NCBI RefSeq assembly: GCF_016411825.1
Contig: NZ_JAEKMH010000003.1
Coordinates: forward strand, 482,603 to 546,602
Origin: Devosia sediminis
GTDB lineage: Bacteria; Pseudomonadota; Alphaproteobacteria; Rhizobiales; Devosiaceae
Reading direction: 5' to 3'
Length of the DNA stretch: 64,000 nucleotides
Both the position numbers and the translations under genes were made by a program. This document shows, one piece after another, positions 28,094 to 36,001 of the stretch. Below the pieces are notes generated by a model. That model searched no databases and was not told where the DNA came from. It saw nothing but the letters and a program-made list of their open reading frames with translations. Position 1 is the first letter of the stretch, and each line of letters opens with the position of its first letter.

Positions 28094-29821
28094 ATGGCGA
28101 CGCCCCGACCACATGATCCTGCCCTTTTGGGCACCGATGCCTGGCATTCGGCCCGGACCTTTGCACGCCTGCTCGACGCGGCGCCGCTGGGCATGCTCGT
28201 GACCACGGTCGACGGCCGCGTGGTCTATGCCAATCCGGCCTTCGCGGATTTGCTGGGACACCGGCCCGAACCCGGCGCTCAACTCGAATTCGCCGACCTC
28301 GTGGCCGAGAGCGCCCGTACCATGACGCGGCTGCATTTTGACCGCCTGTTGCGCGGCGAAGTTCAGGTGACACGCGGCGAGCATCAGTTGCGCCATGTCG
28401 ATGGGCAGCCTGTCTGGGTCATGGTCGGCGCCACCGTGTTGCCGGCCGACGACGACACGCCGCCGCTGGTGCTGGTGCAGATGAACAGCATCGAATTGCA
28501 GAAGCGGGCCGAAGAAGCGCTGGCCGCCTCGGAAAGCCGCTGGAATTTCGCGCTGGAAAGCGCGCGGCAAGGCGTCTGGGATCACGACATCCGCAACGAC
28601 ACCATGTTCTATTCGCGCATGTGGCGGGTCATGCGCGGCATTCCGCCCGAAGAAGACGTCGATGGCGACCAGCAGGTCTGGCTCGATCGCGTGCATCCGG
28701 ATGACCGGGCACATGTGGTCGCCAATGTCGACAAGCAGGACCAGGGCGATACCGATTTCGATGCGCTCGAATATCGCGAACGGAAACGCGACGGCAGCTA
28801 TGTCTGGATCCTGAGCCGCGGCAAGCCGGTCGAATGGGACGAAGCCGGCAATCCGGTGAGAACCATCGGCACCGATACCGACATCACCCGCCTCAAGGTG
28901 ATGGAACAGGAACTGGCGGCCGAAAAGGAACGCCTGCGCGTGACGCTGGAGGCCATGGCTGACGGCATGATCTCGACCGATCTCGACGGCAGGGTCGTGT
29001 TCATGAACCCGGCCGCCGAGAAGCTGACCGGATTGCGGGCGACCGCGGCCGTGGGCCTGCCGGTCAGCCGCGTCTTCCGCTTGCGTTCCGAGCGCGACGA
29101 CGTCGACTTGCCCTGTCCCGTTGCCGATTGCCTCGCCACGGCCACCCAGATCCGCGCCGATGACGACAGCGTGCTCTGTGCCCATGACGGACCGCGCCGC
29201 GACATCCGCTGCACCGCTTCGCCCGTGCTGGGCGAGGGGGGCGTGCTCACCGGGGCGGTGCTGGTCTTCCAGGACGTGACCCAGAGCCGGGCCTTGCAGC
29301 GCCAGCTTGCCCATTCGGCAGCGCATGACGATCTGACGGGTCTGCCCAATCGCGCCGCCTTCGAGCGGGCGCTAACCAACACCATTCTCGGCGCTCAGCA
29401 TAGCCAGCGCGAGCATTGCCTGGTCTATCTCGATCTCGACCGTTTCAAGCCGGTCAACGATACGGCCGGGCATGCCGCGGGCGACGCCCTGCTGCGTCAG
29501 GTGGCCCAGACCATCAAGGGCGTGTGCCGCAGCCACGACATGGCGGCGCGCATCGGCGGCGACGAATTCGCCGTCATCCTCGAAGACTGCCCGCTGCCTC
29601 ATGGGCGCATCGTCGCCGAAAAGATCGTCCGCTCCATCGGGGCGCTGGTGTTTTCCTGGGCGGGTCGCGACTATGTCATCGGCGCCAGCGCCGGGGTGAC
29701 GGCGATTACCCGCGCACCCGCCTCGCCGCTCGGATTCATGGGTGAGGCCGATGCCGCATGCTACGCCGCCAAGGCCAAGGGCCGTGGTGGCGTCGTCGCC
29801 TTCTCGGAAATGATGGGCTAG
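28094..29821 (+). CDS. Diguanylate cyclase with three PAS domains
   Basis: 575 residues, no transmembrane segment. Three PAS modules: about 25-130 (LLDAAPLGMLVTTVDGRVVYAN), about 140-265 with a PAC tail, and about 280-400 (EAMADGMISTDLDGRVVFMN). A GGDEF domain fills about 410-575. The active site GGDEF is intact at 488-492, and an RSHD I-site sits five residues upstream, so the enzyme should make cyclic di-GMP and be feedback inhibited by it. No EAL domain follows. The PAS modules suggest redox, oxygen or ligand input. It stands alone between two operons. Confidence 0.93.
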   Translation: MATPRPHDPALLGTDAWHSARTFARLLDAAPLGMLVTTVDGRVVYANPAFADLLGHRPEPGAQLEFADLVAESARTMTRLHFDRLLRGEVQVTRGEHQLRHVDGQPVWVMVGATVLPADDDTPPLVLVQMNSIELQKRAEEALAASESRWNFALESARQGVWDHDIRNDTMFYSRMWRVMRGIPPEEDVDGDQQVWLDRVHPDDRAHVVANVDKQDQGDTDFDALEYRERKRDGSYVWILSRGKPVEWDEAGNPVRTIGTDTDITRLKVMEQELAAEKERLRVTLEAMADGMISTDLDGRVVFMNPAAEKLTGLRATAAVGLPVSRVFRLRSERDDVDLPCPVADCLATATQIRADDDSVLCAHDGPRRDIRCTASPVLGEGGVLTGAVLVFQDVTQSRALQRQLAHSAAHDDLTGLPNRAAFERALTNTILGAQHSQREHCLVYLDLDRFKPVNDTAGHAAGDALLRQVAQTIKGVCRSHDMAARIGGDEFAVILEDCPLPHGRIVAEKIVRSIGALVFSWAGRDYVIGASAGVTAITRAPASPLGFMGEADAACYAAKAKGRGGVVAFSEMMG

Positions 29822-30576
29822 CCGTAATAGACGCTGATCCGCTGGCCGCCGATCTCGTGCACCTTGATGTCCATTTCGTAGATATCCGAGAGGACTTCGG
29901 GGCGGATCATCTCTGCGGCCGGTCCCTGCGCCGAGACCTTGCCGTGCTTCATGGCGACGATATGATCTGAATACCAGGACGCGAAATTGATGTCGTGCAG
30001 CACCAGCACGACGGTCTTGCCCAGGTCGTTGGCCGCCTGCTGCATCAGCTTCATCATGCCCATGGCATGCTTCATGTCGAGATTGTTGAGCGGCTCGTCG
30101 AGCAGCACATAGTCGGTGTCCTGCGCCAGCACCATGGCGACGAAGGCGCGCTGGCGCTGGCCCCCGGAGAGCTCGTCGAGGAAGCGGTGGGCCAGCGCGT
30201 CGAGATCGAGATAGGTGATCGCCTTCTCGATGTGCCCCTTGTCGTCCACGGTCAGCCTGCCCTTGGAGTAGGGATAGCGGCCGAAGGATACGAGATCGCG
30301 CACGGTCAAACGCGCGGTCATGTGATTGTCCTGCCTGAGAATCGACATCCGCCGCGCCAGTTCGTCGCTGGGGGCAGTGGTGACGTCGAGGCCGCCCACG
30401 GTGACGGTGCCCTTGTCCATTGCCATCAACCGGCTGACCATGGACAGGAGGGTGGATTTTCCGGCGCCATTGGGGCCGATGATCGAGGTGATGCCGCCCG
30501 CAGGGAGCTCCAGCGACACGCCGTCGACCACGCAGGCCGCACCGTAATTCTTGGTGACATTGCTGGTGACGATCAT
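29818..30576 (-). CDS. Catecholate-siderophore ABC importer ATPase (FepC/YclP type)
   Basis: 252 residues. Walker A GPNGAGKST, signature LSGGQRQRAFVAM and Walker B VLLDEPLNNLDMKH; this last string is typical of the petrobactin, anguibactin and enterobactin importer ATPases. It starts inside the stop of the upstream permease (ATGA overlap), and its 3' end touches the stop of the convergent diguanylate cyclase gene (four-base overlap at 29818-29821). It energises uptake of a ferric siderophore across the inner membrane with the permeases at 30573 and 31556. Confidence 0.92.
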   Translation of the reverse strand: MIVTSNVTKNYGAACVVDGVSLELPAGGITSIIGPNGAGKSTLLSMVSRLMAMDKGTVTVGGLDVTTAPSDELARRMSILRQDNHMTARLTVRDLVSFGRYPYSKGRLTVDDKGHIEKAITYLDLDALAHRFLDELSGGQRQRAFVAMVLAQDTDYVLLDEPLNNLDMKHAMGMMKLMQQAANDLGKTVVLVLHDINFASWYSDHIVAMKHGKVSAQGPAAEMIRPEVLSDIYEMDIKVHEIGGQRISVYYG

Positions 30577-31559
30577 CGGGCTGATCTCCTGAGGACAAGG
30601 GCGATGAAGACCACGCCGCCCAGAAATTCGATGATGATGGAGAGCGCCGTATCGAAAGCGAAGACGCGTTCGAGCAGCGTTTGCCCACCCACCAGCGCCA
30701 CCACGCCGAGCAGGATCGCCGCGGGCAGGACGAAGGCGTGTTTCGAATTGCCGACCAGCGAATGGGCCAGCGTCGCGACGAGAAGGCCGAAAAAGGTCAC
30801 CGGGCCGACCAGTGCCGTCGATACGGAAACAAGCACGGCCACGAGGCTGAGGATGATGACCACGGTGCGCTTGTAGTCGACGCCGAGATTGATCGCCTGG
30901 GCGCGCCCCAGCGACAGAACGTCGAAGGTGTGCATGAGCCTTAAACCAATGACGCTCACCGCCACAACGATGACGCAGGATATGCCCAGCAGCGTCGGAT
31001 CCGTGGTGGCAAAGCTGGCGAACATCGTGTCCTGCAGCACGTTGAAGGCGCCCGGATCGAGCATGCGTTGCATGAAATTGCTGAGCGAACGGAACAAGAC
31101 GCCGAAGATGATGCCGACAAGGACGAGGAGATGCAGGCTCCGCTCTTCGCCCAGGAACAGCCAGCGGAACAGGAGACCCGAAAAGGCCACCATGACCAGC
31201 ACTTCGACGACGAACTGGATCTGGCTGTCGATGGCGGTGAGGGCGCCGACGCCAAGGAAGAACACTATGGAAGTCTTGATCAGCACATAGAGCGCGTCAA
31301 AGCCCATGATCGAGGGCGTGAGGATGCGGTTATTGGTGACCGTCTGGAACAGCACGGTCGAGACCGCCACCGCATAGGCGACGAGGATCAATCCGAGCAG
31401 TTTCTTGCCGCGGAAAGTGAGCACAAAACTCCAGCTTCCCTTGGCGCCCAGCGTCATGAACAGCGCGATGGAGACGAGCGCTAGCAGCGCAAGGCCGATC
31501 AGCACGAGGGCCGGGCGGCCGATAGTCCAGCGGGAGGGGGCGACGGCCTGGTCGGTCAT
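30573..31559 (-). CDS. Siderophore ABC importer permease (FecCD family), second subunit
   Basis: 328 residues, about nine to ten transmembrane helices, FecCD family. The conserved GPVTFFGLLVATLAHSLVG segment near the C-terminus is the coupling region. It overlaps both neighbours by four bases, so the whole importer is translationally coupled. Together with 31556 it forms the heterodimeric channel, like YclO. Confidence 0.9.
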   Translation of the reverse strand: MTDQAVAPSRWTIGRPALVLIGLALLALVSIALFMTLGAKGSWSFVLTFRGKKLLGLILVAYAVAVSTVLFQTVTNNRILTPSIMGFDALYVLIKTSIVFFLGVGALTAIDSQIQFVVEVLVMVAFSGLLFRWLFLGEERSLHLLVLVGIIFGVLFRSLSNFMQRMLDPGAFNVLQDTMFASFATTDPTLLGISCVIVVAVSVIGLRLMHTFDVLSLGRAQAINLGVDYKRTVVIILSLVAVLVSVSTALVGPVTFFGLLVATLAHSLVGNSKHAFVLPAAILLGVVALVGGQTLLERVFAFDTALSIIIEFLGGVVFIALVLRRSAR

Positions 31560-32518
31560 GTCGCGCCTCGCGGGGTGCGCAGGAGGAGGTAGAGAAACAT
31601 GGCGCTGCCGACGACCCCCATGACCACCGAGATCGGGATTTCATAGGGGAAGCGGATCAGGCGACCGGCAATGTCGCAGGCCAGCACCATGCCGGCGCCG
31701 CCTATGGCCACCCAGGGTACCGTGCGGCGCATGTTGTCGCCGATCATCAGGCTGACGAGATTGGGGACAATCAGCCCGAGGAACGGGATCGAGCCTACCG
31801 AAACCAGCACCACGGCGCTGACCAGCGAAACGATGACGAGGCCGAGCATCATCACGCGCTGGTAGTTGAGCCCCAGATTGGTGGTGAAATCCTTGCCCAT
31901 GCCGGCCACGGTGAAGCGGTCGGCGGCGATATAGGCCATAACGCAGCAGACAAGGCCGACCCATAGCAGTTCATAGCGGCCGCGCAGCACGCCGGAAAAA
32001 TCACCCATGTTCCAGGCCAGCAGCGAGGCCATGAGATTGGTGCGATAGGCGATAAAGGCGGTGAGCGCGCCGATAATGCCACCGAGCATGATGCCGACCA
32101 GCGGCACCAGCAGCACATCGCGCAGCGGCACGGCGCGGAGAATGCGAAGGAAGAGGGCGGTGCCCCCCAGTGCGAAGACGGCGGAAACGCCCATCTTGGC
32201 CATCAGCGGCCAACCGGGCGCGAGCAACGTGACGACGAGAAAGCCCAGCGCGGCCGACTCGGTTGTGCCCGTGGTCGAAGGTTCGACGAAGCGGTTGCGC
32301 ACCACCATCTGCATGACGAGGCCGGCAATGGCCATAGAGGCGCCGGCAAGGACCAGGGCAATGGTGCGGGGGATGCGGCTGATCAGCAGCACTTCCATGG
32401 CGCGCGAATCGACGCCGCCGACGAGGAGGCTCGGGATCGACACATCGCTGACGCCGACAAAGACGCTGACAACGGCAAGGACGAGAGTGCCGAAAAGGGC
32501 GAGAAGCAGTGTGCGCAA
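31556..32518 (-). CDS. Siderophore ABC importer permease (FecCD family), first subunit
   Basis: 320 residues, FecCD family, YclN-like. It has about nine transmembrane helices and the GSIPFLGLIVPNLVSLMIG coupling segment. The start is taken as a TTG at 32518, which fits the N-terminal hydrophobic helix; no better start is visible. It is 212 bases downstream of the binding protein, a gap filled by a G/C-tract repeat. Confidence 0.87.
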   Translation of the reverse strand: MRTLLLALFGTLVLAVVSVFVGVSDVSIPSLLVGGVDSRAMEVLLISRIPRTIALVLAGASMAIAGLVMQMVVRNRFVEPSTTGTTESAALGFLVVTLLAPGWPLMAKMGVSAVFALGGTALFLRILRAVPLRDVLLVPLVGIMLGGIIGALTAFIAYRTNLMASLLAWNMGDFSGVLRGRYELLWVGLVCCVMAYIAADRFTVAGMGKDFTTNLGLNYQRVMMLGLVIVSLVSAVVLVSVGSIPFLGLIVPNLVSLMIGDNMRRTVPWVAIGGAGMVLACDIAGRLIRFPYEIPISVVMGVVGSAMFLYLLLRTPRGAT

Positions 32519-32574
32519 GGTGGGGGCCTTGTCAGTCGTGAACTATTCGGGTCGCAGGCCGATTGGCCCTGCGC

Positions 32575-32714
32575 CTCCCTCCCCCTTGAGGGGAGGGAAT
32601 GAGGGTGGGGGTGTCGAAGCCGACCCGACCAGTCTGGCGAACCGGCGACACCCCCACCCCAGTTCCGCTAAGTCCTTGCGGACCAGCTTCACTACCCTCC
32701 CCAAGAGGGAGGGT
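32575..32714. repeat. CTCCCTCCCCCTTGAGGGGAGGG dispersed inverted repeat
   Basis: Long copy of the 4017 family: left arm CCTCCCCCTTGAGGGGAGGG, GGGTGGGGGTGTC / GACACCCCCACCC inner pair and right arm CCCTCCCCAAGAGGGAGGG. It lies within the siderophore operon, between binding protein and first permease. Confidence 0.8.
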
Positions 32715-32730
32715 GGGCAGGAGCGAGAGA

Positions 32731-33654
32731 TTACCCGTTCAGACCAGCCAGGACCTGGTCGAGCAGCAGCATGACGCCCTGGTAGCCGTGCATCGAGATG
32801 TAGGAGGCCTGCGGATCGAGATAGACGATCTGGCCCTCGGTGGCGGCAGTGGTCTGGTTGAAGAGCTCGTTATCGAGCAGGGCCTCGGCCGCGCCGGCAT
32901 TCTCGCCGGTGCCGGCATCGCGATCGACCACGAACACCCAGTCCGGGTTCACTTCGAGCAGGAATTCAAACGACACGGCGTCCCCGCCATGGTCGCCATC
33001 GGCAACGTCAGCCAAGGCCGAGGGCATGCCGACATTGTTGTAGACCCAGGAGACGCGCGAGTCCGGACCATAGACACCCAGCTTGCCGGCATTGGTGACG
33101 AGCACCAGCGCAGTGCCCTTGCCTTCGGCGGCGGCGGTCACTTCGGCGACCTTGGCGTCGAGCGCGGCGTTGAGTTCAGCGGCCTTGTCCTGGAGGTCGA
33201 AGATCTCGCCCAGCTTGGTCATGTTGGCCTTCACGCCAGCCACGATGTCGGCATTGTCGACCGAGAGGTCGATCGTGGGCAGGATGTCCTTGGAGGTCTC
33301 GAAGGCAGCGGCCGAACGGGCGGCGACGAAATAGGCATCGGCTTCGGCGGCGGCGATACCCTCGAAATCGGGCTCGAACAGCGAGCCGATCTGGATGGCG
33401 TCGGCCGGGATCTGGTCGGCCAGATAGGTCGGGGCATTGGACGATGGCACGCCGGCAACGGCGACGCCCAGGGCGCTGAGATCATCGAACACCGCCCAGT
33501 CCTGCGTCAGCACCTTGGCGGGCACGCCCGGCAGGGTCACGTCGCCCTGCGGCGTGGCGACAACCTTTTCCTGGGCGAACACAGCGGGAGCAAGGGCGAG
33601 GGAGCCGGCGAACAGTGCCGCCACGAGGGCGGTGGTGCGCAAAAGCGAAGTCAT
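32731..33654 (-). CDS. Siderophore-binding periplasmic protein (FatB/YclQ/CeuE type)
   Basis: 307 residues from the ATG at 33654; an ATG 12 codons upstream would precede the signal peptide with a charged stretch. The signal peptide is clear (hydrophobic core, cleavage predicted after VFA). The mature protein is a class III binding protein with one long backbone helix. Stretches such as WAVFDDLSALGVAVAGVPSSNAPTYLA and LVLVTNAGKLGVYGPDSR match ferric-siderophore binders. It heads the importer operon. No TonB-dependent receptor or siderophore biosynthesis gene is in the window. Confidence 0.9.
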   Translation of the reverse strand: MTSLLRTTALVAALFAGSLALAPAVFAQEKVVATPQGDVTLPGVPAKVLTQDWAVFDDLSALGVAVAGVPSSNAPTYLADQIPADAIQIGSLFEPDFEGIAAAEADAYFVAARSAAAFETSKDILPTIDLSVDNADIVAGVKANMTKLGEIFDLQDKAAELNAALDAKVAEVTAAAEGKGTALVLVTNAGKLGVYGPDSRVSWVYNNVGMPSALADVADGDHGGDAVSFEFLLEVNPDWVFVVDRDAGTGENAGAAEALLDNELFNQTTAATEGQIVYLDPQASYISMHGYQGVMLLLDQVLAGLNG

Positions 33655-33759
33655 CAGGACAATCCGATCAAGGGTTGGCGGTCGCGTCATACATGATAAC
33701 GCTTGTCCGGTTTCCTAGACTCGGTGTCGCGAGGCTGTCAAAGGAAAATATGACGCAGT

Positions 33760-33805
33760 CAGTCTTATTAATTATGCGGAGCGCAGACTTAATCTATGCG
33801 GAGGG
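33760..33805. repeat. Imperfect tandem repeat at a convergent-divergent boundary
   Basis: Two adjacent copies: CAGTCTTATTAATTATGCGG (then AGCG) and CAGACTTAATCTATGCGGAG (then GG). The second copy runs into the last codons of the LysR gene. The AT-rich repeat lies upstream of the siderophore binding protein and may be a regulator site. Confidence 0.4.
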
Positions 33806-34705
33806 CAGGTAGGTCTCGCTGGCCAGCGCCACGAAGCTCTTCATCGCTGCCGAAAGCGGGCTCGACTTGCGCCGCGCCACCAGCAATTGCCGCATCGCCC
33901 AGGGCTCGGCCAGCGGCGCGCAGACCAGATCCGTACCGGCCAGGAGGTGCAGGCTCGTCGAGCGCAGGAAGCCGATGCCGAAGCCGGCCTCGACCATCCG
34001 CACCAGGGCAGGAAAACTCTCGACGCGCAGCGCCTCGGTGAGCTTCTGTCCGTGCTTTTCGGCGGCTTCGGTCAACAGGCGGTCGAGCGAACCGGCATGG
34101 TGGATGCCGACAATGGCATAGGGCAGCACGGTGGCGAAGGCGACCGACTTGCGCGGCTCGATCTGGCCGGCCAGGTCGTGTTCGGGCGGCACCAGCACCC
34201 AGACCCGCTCGTCTTCGAAGGGTCGGATATCGAAGCGGGAAAAGTCGTAATTGTCCGAGACGATGGCGATATCGGCCTGGCCTTCATCGAGCGCCAGCAG
34301 CGCCTTGGCGGCGCCCATCTCGGAGATGGCGATTTCGATGCCTGGATATTTGGCGGCAAATTTGGCGAGCAGTTCCGGCAGGCGCCCGGTCAGCGCCGAG
34401 CCGGTGCAGGCGAGCCTGAGGCTCCCGCGCTGGCCGGAGCCGAAATCGTCCATGATGGCATCGAGATCGGCTATGGAGCGCAGCACCGTGCGGCACCCCT
34501 CGGCATAGGCTTCGCCGGCCTTGGTGAGCTTGACGCCATGGGCCGAGCGGTCGAACAGCACCACGCCCAGGCGCCCTTCGAGATCGGAAACCCGCCGGCT
34601 CACAGCCGAGGAGGCTATGCCTTCGCGCTCCGCAGCGCGGCCGATCGAGCCTGTCTCGGCCAAAAGCAATATGAGGCGCGCGGTTACGCTGTCGAAAGGT
34701 GCCAT
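33794..34705 (-). CDS. LysR family transcriptional regulator
   Basis: 303 residues from the ATG at 34705, preceded by GGGAGACGAC; frames further upstream run through a repeat. N-terminal winged helix with the LysR pattern AEREGIASSAVSRRVSDLEGRLGVVLFDR (about 20-50), then a two-lobe substrate-binding domain. It is downstream of, and in line with, the TauE/SafE gene, and divergent from nothing, so it may not control its immediate neighbours. The effector is unknown. Confidence 0.9.
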   Translation of the reverse strand: MAPFDSVTARLILLLAETGSIGRAAEREGIASSAVSRRVSDLEGRLGVVLFDRSAHGVKLTKAGEAYAEGCRTVLRSIADLDAIMDDFGSGQRGSLRLACTGSALTGRLPELLAKFAAKYPGIEIAISEMGAAKALLALDEGQADIAIVSDNYDFSRFDIRPFEDERVWVLVPPEHDLAGQIEPRKSVAFATVLPYAIVGIHHAGSLDRLLTEAAEKHGQKLTEALRVESFPALVRMVEAGFGIGFLRSTSLHLLAGTDLVCAPLAEPWAMRQLLVARRKSSPLSAAMKSFVALASETYLPSA

Positions 34706-34729
34706 GTCGTCTCCCATGGGCACCATAGA

Positions 34730-34775
34730 GCATCGTCCGGAAAAGTGGGAACCGGTTTTCCGGCCAAGGCGATGC
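34730..34775. repeat. Rhizobial-type GCATCGTCCGGAAAA palindrome
   Basis: GCATCGTCCGGAAAA, an AGTGGGAACCGG-like centre, TTTTCCGG and GCGATGC. Elements with this GTCCGGAAAAGTGGGAACCGG layout are abundant between genes in many Hyphomicrobiales (established knowledge). It fills the gap between the TauE/SafE and LysR genes. Confidence 0.75.
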
Positions 34776-34788
34776 TTCAACAGGAGAT

Positions 34789-35535
34789 TCAGAAGCCAAG
34801 AAGCAAGGACAAGCCACGGACGAAATAGAATAATCCAATGGCAGTGACGACCCACCGCGTCCAGTGGCGGAAGCCGTCATCGGTCATGCGCTGGAGAATG
34901 TGGTAGCCCAGATTGGTGCCCGCCACCGCAAAGGGTGCTGCGATCAGTACCATCAGCCAGTCGCCCTGGCCCATGGCGGTGGCGAGCCCGCCATAGAACA
35001 CGACCTTGGAGGCATGCGAGATCACCTGCGTCGCCGCCTTGGTGGCGATGATCCGGCGCCGGTCCATGGCTGTGCGGATGAAGAAGACATCGACCGTGGG
35101 GCCGGATACGCCGACGGCGAGGTTGAGCCCGCCCCCGACAAAGCCGCAGATAAAGGCATGCAGCGGCTTCTGTGCGTCGAGCGCCAGCCAGTCCTTGGGG
35201 ATCCAGACCAGGATCGGCATCAGGCCGATGGCAAGGCACACCGTGGCGAGGTCGGGCGTGTAGCGCAGGATCAAGAGCAGGATGGCCGCGGCGGCGAGGC
35301 CGGTGCAGATGATGCCCAGCACGCGCCAGTCAATATGCTCGCGGCTGAACCAGGCGCGCGAGCCATTGGCGACGATCTGGATGGCGCCCTGCACGGCAAT
35401 GGCCGTCGCCACCGGCATCATGGCAAGCAGGATCGCCAGCAGCACCAGCCCGCCGGCCATGCCGAACACACCCGACAGCGTCGAGGTGAGGAGGACGGCG
35501 AAGGCGATGAGGGCAAAGGTCAGGGGCGCAAACAT
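34789..35535 (-). CDS. TauE/SafE family sulfite/anion exporter-like membrane protein
   Basis: 248 residues from the ATG at 35535; upstream in-frame sequence is arginine-rich and repeat-like. About seven to eight transmembrane helices. Two related halves carry the glycine-rich GxFGMAGGL and GFVGGGLNLAVGVSGP motifs typical of the TauE/SafE (DUF81) family. Members move sulfite, sulfonates or organic anions across the inner membrane. The substrate cannot be assigned. A LysR gene follows on the same strand. Confidence 0.87.
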   Translation of the reverse strand: MFAPLTFALIAFAVLLTSTLSGVFGMAGGLVLLAILLAMMPVATAIAVQGAIQIVANGSRAWFSREHIDWRVLGIICTGLAAAAILLLILRYTPDLATVCLAIGLMPILVWIPKDWLALDAQKPLHAFICGFVGGGLNLAVGVSGPTVDVFFIRTAMDRRRIIATKAATQVISHASKVVFYGGLATAMGQGDWLMVLIAAPFAVAGTNLGYHILQRMTDDGFRHWTRWVVTAIGLFYFVRGLSLLLGF

Positions 35536-35623
35536 GGGCCAGTGATGAACCCGCCCGCGCCCATCCGCCAGATCAGTTGCGGCATGGGGGCATGCTGGAG
35601 TCATTGTTTGCCACAACCACTGT

Positions 35624-35706
35624 GCCGTCCTCGGGCTTGACCCGAGGACCGCTCTCAACCTGCGCACATTGATAGTGGCCCTCGGATCAAGTCCGAGGGC
35701 GGCGCG
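35624..35706. repeat. TCCTCGGGCTTGACCCGAGGA palindrome, copy 2
   Basis: Left arm identical to 13127-13152; right arm CTCGGATCAAGTCCGAGGGCGGCG. It lies in the 466-base gap between the TauE/SafE gene and the ABC exporter. Confidence 0.75.
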
Positions 35707-35766
35707 GTGGGTATGGAGAGTCGGTGCGCCGTGCCCTGCCTGTCACCCCGCAGTCACACAATCGTC

Positions 35767-35789
35767 GCAACGTTGCATTTTTTGCGCAA
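35767..35789. promoter_or_regulatory. Palindromic, T-rich upstream region of the ABC exporter pair
   Basis: GCAACGTTGC (35767-35776) and TTGCGCAA (35782-35789) are two short perfect palindromes, followed by a repeated TTGCAT. They lie about 210-230 bases upstream of the exporter start in a region much richer in A/T than its surroundings. It looks regulatory, but no regulator or -35/-10 pair can be named with confidence. Confidence 0.3.
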
Positions 35790-36001
35790 TTTGCATCTTG
35801 AATGGAACGGGCGATGCGCCTTTTATAGGCAGGCGAGTAATTTGATTTGCCCGATTGCCGGTCGACGGACCTCCCGCCTCCCCCATTCGGGTCCCACCTA
35901 ACTGACGTCTGGATACTTCCTTGATTACCCTCAAGGCTGGCCGCGAACGTGCACGCGGCGATGCTCGGGACCATGTTGCAGCCGCCCATGCCGGCAAGGG
36001 C

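Noticed and set aside
33691..33793. Fur, Irr or RirA box ahead of the siderophore importer
   Set aside because: No convincing match to known iron boxes; only the tandem repeat is reported.
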